Shown here: positions 60,129 through 64,000 of the stretch, in pieces
How the letters are laid out: each line of letters opens with the position of its first letter
How positions within the stretch are numbered: the stretch's first letter is position 1
From: Scybalomonas sp905214925
GTDB taxonomy: Bacteria > Bacillota > Clostridia > Lachnospirales > Lachnospiraceae
Length of the DNA stretch: 64,000 bases
Direction: 5' to 3'
Assembly: GCA_905214925.1 (NCBI GenBank)
Contig: CAJMOB010000012.1
Coordinates: 1-64,000, forward strand
Made by a program: the position numbers and the translations under genes
The notes under the pieces: model-generated
Seen by the model: only the letters and a program-made list of their open reading frames with translations
The model's database searches: none
Told to the model about the DNA's origin: nothing

Positions 60129-61304
60129 TTATTTTAATACTTGTAAAGCGTAATCTACATAGAGATTACAAGATAATAACAATCCTTCTTCATCAATATC
60201 GAATAATCCGTGGTGATGAGCAGAAGCTGTATTTGGCTTCTCTTTATTTCTCGTTCCTACAAAGGCATACATTCCTTTTGTCTCTTGTAAAAAGTCTGCA
60301 AAATCATCTGCTCCTAACATTTTTTCGAAGTTAGAAATAATGTTTTTCTCTTCAATCACTTGTTTTGCTACTTCTGTTACCTCTTCTACTGCCTCTTCAT
60401 CGTTAATTAATGGATTGGCAAATCCTTGAAACTCTACTTCGACCTCAGCACCATAAAGCGCTGCTGTCTGTTTTGCAATTGTTTTTACACGCTCATTGGT
60501 AAACTCACGAACTGCCTTAGAAAAGCTTCTCGTTGTTCCTTCGATTTCTGCGTGTTCTGCTACAATATTATATTGGGTTCCTGCTCGTAACACGCCAACC
60601 CCTACCACAACAGTTTCTAATGGATCCGTATTTCTAGCAACGATAGATTGTAATGCTACTACAATTTGAGATGCCACATAAACGGCATCGATTCCTAACT
60701 GTGGTGTAGACACATGAGCCCCTTTTCCCGTTACTTTAATCTTAAAATAATCACAGCTAGCATTTTGTGGACCAGCGGTAAGGGAAACCGTCCCACTATC
60801 CAATTTACTGGATACATGAGCACCAAATACTCTTGTAGCCCCTTCCATCAAACCTTCTTTTACAAAGATTCTTGCTCCTTGTCCGATTTCTTCTGCCTGT
60901 TGGAAAAATAAACGCACTTGTCCACCAAACTCTTGCTCTTTTTCTTTTAAAATTTTAGCGGCTCCAAGTAACGTAGCGGTATGAGCATCATGTCCACAAG
61001 CGTGACAAACACCTTCTTCTTTAGAACAATAAGAAACTTCTTTTAAATCTTCCATAGCAAGTGCATCAATATCCGCTCTTAATACCATCACTTTATCTTT
61101 TCCGCCGTTCCCTTTTCCATCAATCCAGCCATACACACCTGTTTCTCCAACTCTTCTATGAGGAATCCCCATTTTATCCAGTTCTTCCTCAATCTTCTTA
61201 CAAGTGTTATATTCTTTTAAACTTACTTCTGGATGAGCGTGAAAGTAACGTCTCATTTCCGTAATATACTCTCTATTTTTCACTACATAATCTTTTAAAC
61301 CCAT
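60129..61304 (-). CDS. M20 family amidohydrolase
   Basis: 391 residues, M20D type: L-R-A-D-I-D-A-L-A, A-C-G-H-D-A-H, Q-Q-A-E-E-I-G and G-K-G-A-H-V-S-T-P for the dimer domain; G-A-D-D-F-A-D closes the site. ATG at 61304 follows AAAGGTGG; a GTG four codons earlier is less likely. It follows metQ by 34 bases in the metNIQ operon, so it may deacylate an imported N-acyl methionine or related compound. Second M20 gene of the window, the other being at 41765-42967. Confidence 0.88.
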   Translation of the reverse strand: MGLKDYVVKNREYITEMRRYFHAHPEVSLKEYNTCKKIEEELDKMGIPHRRVGETGVYGWIDGKGNGGKDKVMVLRADIDALAMEDLKEVSYCSKEEGVCHACGHDAHTATLLGAAKILKEKEQEFGGQVRLFFQQAEEIGQGARIFVKEGLMEGATRVFGAHVSSKLDSGTVSLTAGPQNASCDYFKIKVTGKGAHVSTPQLGIDAVYVASQIVVALQSIVARNTDPLETVVVGVGVLRAGTQYNIVAEHAEIEGTTRSFSKAVREFTNERVKTIAKQTAALYGAEVEVEFQGFANPLINDEEAVEEVTEVAKQVIEEKNIISNFEKMLGADDFADFLQETKGMYAFVGTRNKEKPNTASAHHHGLFDIDEEGLLLSCNLYVDYALQVLK

Positions 61305-61337
61305 AACGCTTACCACCTTTCTACACGAAAAGATATT

Positions 61338-62189
61338 TTACCATACACAAAGAAACGCTCCATGATACATTTCTTCCACTGTCTTTTTCACTTCATCTGT
61401 ATGGTAGGCATCTACAATTTTTTTATAAATTTCATTATCTTTATCTTCGCTTCTTGCTACAATAACATTGACTAAACTTTCCACCGCTTCATTATTTTCT
61501 GGATTCACATCTTCTGTAAAAATAGAATCTTTTGTTGGATCAAGTCCTGCTGTAAATGCATTTCCACCATTGATAACCGCTGCTGTACAGTCTGGAAGAA
61601 GTTTTGCAAGTGTTGCTGACTCAGCTTCTTTGATTTCAATTTTTACATTATATTTTGTAATATCTGCCTTTGTTGGAACATACCCTTTTTCTGGATCACA
61701 TTCGATAAGACCTGCTGCTTCTAATAATTTTAACGCACGTCCACCATTTGTTAAATCGCTTGGAATCGCAATAATATCACCATCTTTAATTTCCTCTACG
61801 GAAGAAACTTTATCTTTATTATTATAGATAGATAATGGTGCAATCACGGTATCCCCAATGGATTCTAACTGATATCCTTTTTGTTTGATATCATTTTCTA
61901 AAAATGCTTTATGCTGGAACGCATTTAAATCAATTTCTCCATCATTTAAAGCACGGTTTGGTATTGCGTAATCAGAAAATTTTACAAGCTCTACTTTAAT
62001 CTTATCTTTTTCTAATAACTGATTAATGGTATCCCACTGTTCGTTATATTCTCCAACTACCCCTACTTTTACTGTTGTTACGCCGTCTTTATCCACATTC
62101 GATTTGTTTCCACCACATCCTGCTAATACAGATACTGCTAAAATACTCGTTGCTACAATTGCGAATGATTTTTTCCATATTTTTCTCAT
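61338..62189 (-). CDS. metQ: Methionine ABC transporter binding lipoprotein
   Basis: 283 residues of the NlpA/MetQ family. Lipobox V-L-A-G-C-G-G; family blocks V-K-V-G-V-V-G-E-Y, F-S-D-Y-A-I-P-N-R-A-L, D-L-N-A-F-Q-H-K-A-F, I-P-S-D-L-T-N-G-G-R-A-L and V-I-N-G-G-N-A. AGAGGAGA precedes ATG. Lies after metI. Confidence 0.94.
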   Translation of the reverse strand: MRKIWKKSFAIVATSILAVSVLAGCGGNKSNVDKDGVTTVKVGVVGEYNEQWDTINQLLEKDKIKVELVKFSDYAIPNRALNDGEIDLNAFQHKAFLENDIKQKGYQLESIGDTVIAPLSIYNNKDKVSSVEEIKDGDIIAIPSDLTNGGRALKLLEAAGLIECDPEKGYVPTKADITKYNVKIEIKEAESATLAKLLPDCTAAVINGGNAFTAGLDPTKDSIFTEDVNPENNEAVESLVNVIVARSEDKDNEIYKKIVDAYHTDEVKKTVEEMYHGAFLCVW

Positions 62190-62225
62190 ATTTTTTCTCC
62201 TCTTTCTATCACTAATTTTTTATTA

Positions 62226-62903
62226 TTAATGGGTTGTTTTCTTCACAATAATATTTCCAATCAACTGGAAAATACTAATAATAATTAAAATTAAAAGTAC
62301 CGTAATCCAGATCATATCTTGATATCCTAATTGATATCCATAGCGAATTGCAAAATCTCCAAGTCCACCAGCACCAATGGCCCCTGCAATGGCTGTTAAT
62401 CCAATTAAGCTTACAAAGGTAATCATCGTAACACGAGTAATCCCTGGAATACTCTCTTTTAAATAAACATGAAATACAATTTCCACTGGCGAAAATCCCA
62501 TGGCTTCACTTGCTTCAATTAATCCTTTATCTACATCAGCAAGAACGGATTCAATTTGTCTTGCAAAAAATGGTACAGTCCCAACAATCAGTGGCACACA
62601 AGCACCTGTTACTCCTAACGCTGTTCCAACAATTGCACGGCTTACAGGAATTAAAAGCACCATCAATATAATAAATGGAATGGAACGTAAAATATCAATT
62701 ATTTTATCAAGAATTGTGTAAATTACAGTATTTTGAAAAATACCGCCTTTTCTTGTTACAATTAAAACGACTCCGAAGCAAATGCCGATAATAAATGCCA
62801 CAACACCAGAAATCAGGCTCATCTGCAATGTTTGAACCATACATTGTAATAACTCTGAGCCAAGAGTTTCTAAATGGGGAGCGATGGAATAAATAAAACT
62901 CAT
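62226..62903 (-). CDS. metI: Methionine ABC transporter permease
   Basis: 225 residues, about five membrane helices, with the coupling loop E-A-S-E-A-M-G-F-S then I-T-R-V-T-M-I-T-F. Starts four bases before the end of metN (ATGA overlap), so the two are coupled. Typical MetI end. Confidence 0.94.
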   Translation of the reverse strand: MSFIYSIAPHLETLGSELLQCMVQTLQMSLISGVVAFIIGICFGVVLIVTRKGGIFQNTVIYTILDKIIDILRSIPFIILMVLLIPVSRAIVGTALGVTGACVPLIVGTVPFFARQIESVLADVDKGLIEASEAMGFSPVEIVFHVYLKESIPGITRVTMITFVSLIGLTAIAGAIGAGGLGDFAIRYGYQLGYQDMIWITVLLILIIISIFQLIGNIIVKKTTH

Positions 62904-63931
62904 TCTTTGATTACCTCCATTTCCACGCCAATGGAATCAATATAAGCAATGGCGTTTTCTAAATTTTCTTTTTCTCCATTTAGTGCAACAACTAATTTTC
63001 CAAGAGGTTTTCCTTTTAAGAAATCAATATTCCCATAAAGAATGTTCGCCTCTACATCGTATTGTTTTGCTAAATAAGAAATTAACGCATGACCTGCATT
63101 TTCCCCAGAATAAGTGAGCAAAATCATTTTACTTCCATGGGTCAACTGAAGAAGTTCATTTCCCTCTTCGATTAATTCATGTACTTTTCCTAAATTGCTG
63201 GCGGTATCGATAAACTGCTTTGTCATCTCTTCTTTTGGTCTTGCAAAGACTTCTACCGTATCTCCCGCTTCCACAACAACTCCATGTTCCATAATGGCCA
63301 CACGATCACAAATATCTTTTACAACTGCCATTTCATGAGTAATTAATACAATCGTGATATTTAATTCTTCATTTACCTTTTTTAATAGTTTTAAAATAGA
63401 TTGAGTTGTCTGTGGATCTAAGGCACTAGTTGCCTCATCGCATAAAAGAACATCAGGATCATTGGCTAATGCTCTTGCGATAGCTACTCTTTGTTTTTGC
63501 CCTCCAGATAACTGAGAAGGATATGCATCTTTTTTATCCGCTAAGTCAACTAATTGTAATAACGATAAAATCTTTTTATCCTTTTCTTCTTTTGACAATC
63601 CGCTCTTTTTTAATGGAAATGCAACATTTTGGTATACAGTTCTAGAACGCATTAAATTAAAATGCTGAAAAATCATTCCAATTTTTCTTCTCACATTTCG
63701 TAACTCTTTTTCTTTCAACTCCATTAGATTTTGTCCATCTACAATCACTTTTCCTTCGGTTGGACGCTCTAATAAGTTAATACATCGAACAAGTGTTGAC
63801 TTCCCTGCTCCTGAGAATCCGATGATTCCAAAGATTTCACCATCTTTAATTTCTAGATTCACATCTTTTACCGCAGTTACAACGCCTGCTTTTGTATGAA
63901 ATGTCTTACTTACATTTTGTAACTGAATCAT
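62900..63931 (-). CDS. metN: Methionine ABC transporter ATPase with NIL domain
   Basis: 343 residues. Walker A G-F-S-G-A-G-K-S-T, signature L-S-G-G-Q-K-Q-R-V-A, Walker B L-L-C-D-E-A-T-S-A-L-D. Residues about 265-343 form the NIL domain, where methionine binds to inhibit import. GAGGAGG precedes ATG. The upstream regulatory region is cut off by the window, so a SAM-responsive leader cannot be checked. Confidence 0.95.
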   Translation of the reverse strand: MIQLQNVSKTFHTKAGVVTAVKDVNLEIKDGEIFGIIGFSGAGKSTLVRCINLLERPTEGKVIVDGQNLMELKEKELRNVRRKIGMIFQHFNLMRSRTVYQNVAFPLKKSGLSKEEKDKKILSLLQLVDLADKKDAYPSQLSGGQKQRVAIARALANDPDVLLCDEATSALDPQTTQSILKLLKKVNEELNITIVLITHEMAVVKDICDRVAIMEHGVVVEAGDTVEVFARPKEEMTKQFIDTASNLGKVHELIEEGNELLQLTHGSKMILLTYSGENAGHALISYLAKQYDVEANILYGNIDFLKGKPLGKLVVALNGEKENLENAIAYIDSIGVEMEVIKE

Positions 63932-64000
63932 AGTTTCCTCCTCTTCTTACGTGAGCTATGTATCGTTTTTTTATTTTTTTAGAAGTGCTTTTTATATGAT

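Noticed and set aside
63932..64000. SAM riboswitch upstream of metN
   Set aside because: Only 69 bases remain before the window ends, not enough to judge.

Overview
The window looks like chromosome of a low-G+C Gram-positive anaerobe (Bacillota, class Clostridia, most likely Lachnospiraceae or a close relative). The reasons are: AT-rich DNA (about 30 percent G+C by eye), strong AGGAGG-type ribosome binding sites, DUF5688/DUF932/TnpV-type mobile genes typical of gut and oral Clostridia, an archaeal-type AspRS, and several [4Fe-4S] proteins. No tRNA, rRNA or CRISPR array was seen. All family calls come from reading motifs; no database search was run.

Layout. 1-3.7 kb: the tail of an IS3-family transposase, a restriction-like PD-(D/E)XK protein, a three-gene HNH/zinc-ribbon cluster and an XRE regulator. 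3.8-6.4 kb: a secreted protein with bacterial Ig-like (BIG2) repeats. About 6.7-21.6 kb: an integrative and mobilizable element (IME). It has a large serine recombinase, a HerA-like ATPase with a large partner, a divergent orphan 570-aa protein, a small resolvase, an AAA/DUF4143 ATPase, a five-gene recombination operon (DUF932, RadC-like JAB, DUF5688, YqaJ exonuclease, putative annealing protein), a candidate oriT, a ribbon-helix-helix protein plus a 218-aa relaxase, and a Xis-like protein. It has no type IV secretion genes of its own. 21.7-24.1 kb: decayed mobile genes. 24.1-31.4 kb: a complete type I restriction-modification operon with an extra DUF4145-like gene, its own regulator and a palindromic operator; HsdS carries four perfect 12-bp repeats. 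31.5-34 kb: scars, namely a 0.5-kb group II intron with a deleted ORF sitting behind a terminator, a second (broken) Xis gene and several gene fragments. 34-36.7 kb: a lactonase-like hydrolase with a divergent TetR regulator, and an N-truncated HipA-like kinase.

36.8-45.4 kb is one long leftward operon: permease, binding protein, ATPase, M20 amidohydrolase, second permease, 4Fe-4S subunit, molybdopterin oxidoreductase and two more binding proteins. Its transporter composition resembles the Bacillus subtilis S-cysteine salvage operon (tcyJKLMN with sndA), but a Mo enzyme stands in place of the flavin monooxygenases. 45.5-54.7 kb: YccF, a decayed regulator/kinase cluster, a P-type calcium ATPase behind a promoter-leader-terminator, DUF2935, an arsA scar, an HD-GYP protein and PstS. 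54.9-58.1 kb: a redox/stress block (two Crp/Fnr regulators, cupin, ferredoxin, Mn-type superoxide dismutase). 58.2-60 kb: aspS preceded by a promoter, a 15-codon leader peptide containing Asp-Asp-Asp, mutually exclusive hairpins and a terminator. 60.1-63.9 kb: metN-metI-metQ with another M20 amidohydrolase.

The strongest leads are the aspS leader-peptide attenuator, the putative anaerobic sulfur-amino-acid salvage operon, the HsdS repeat, the miniature group IIC intron and the minimal relaxase/oriT module.
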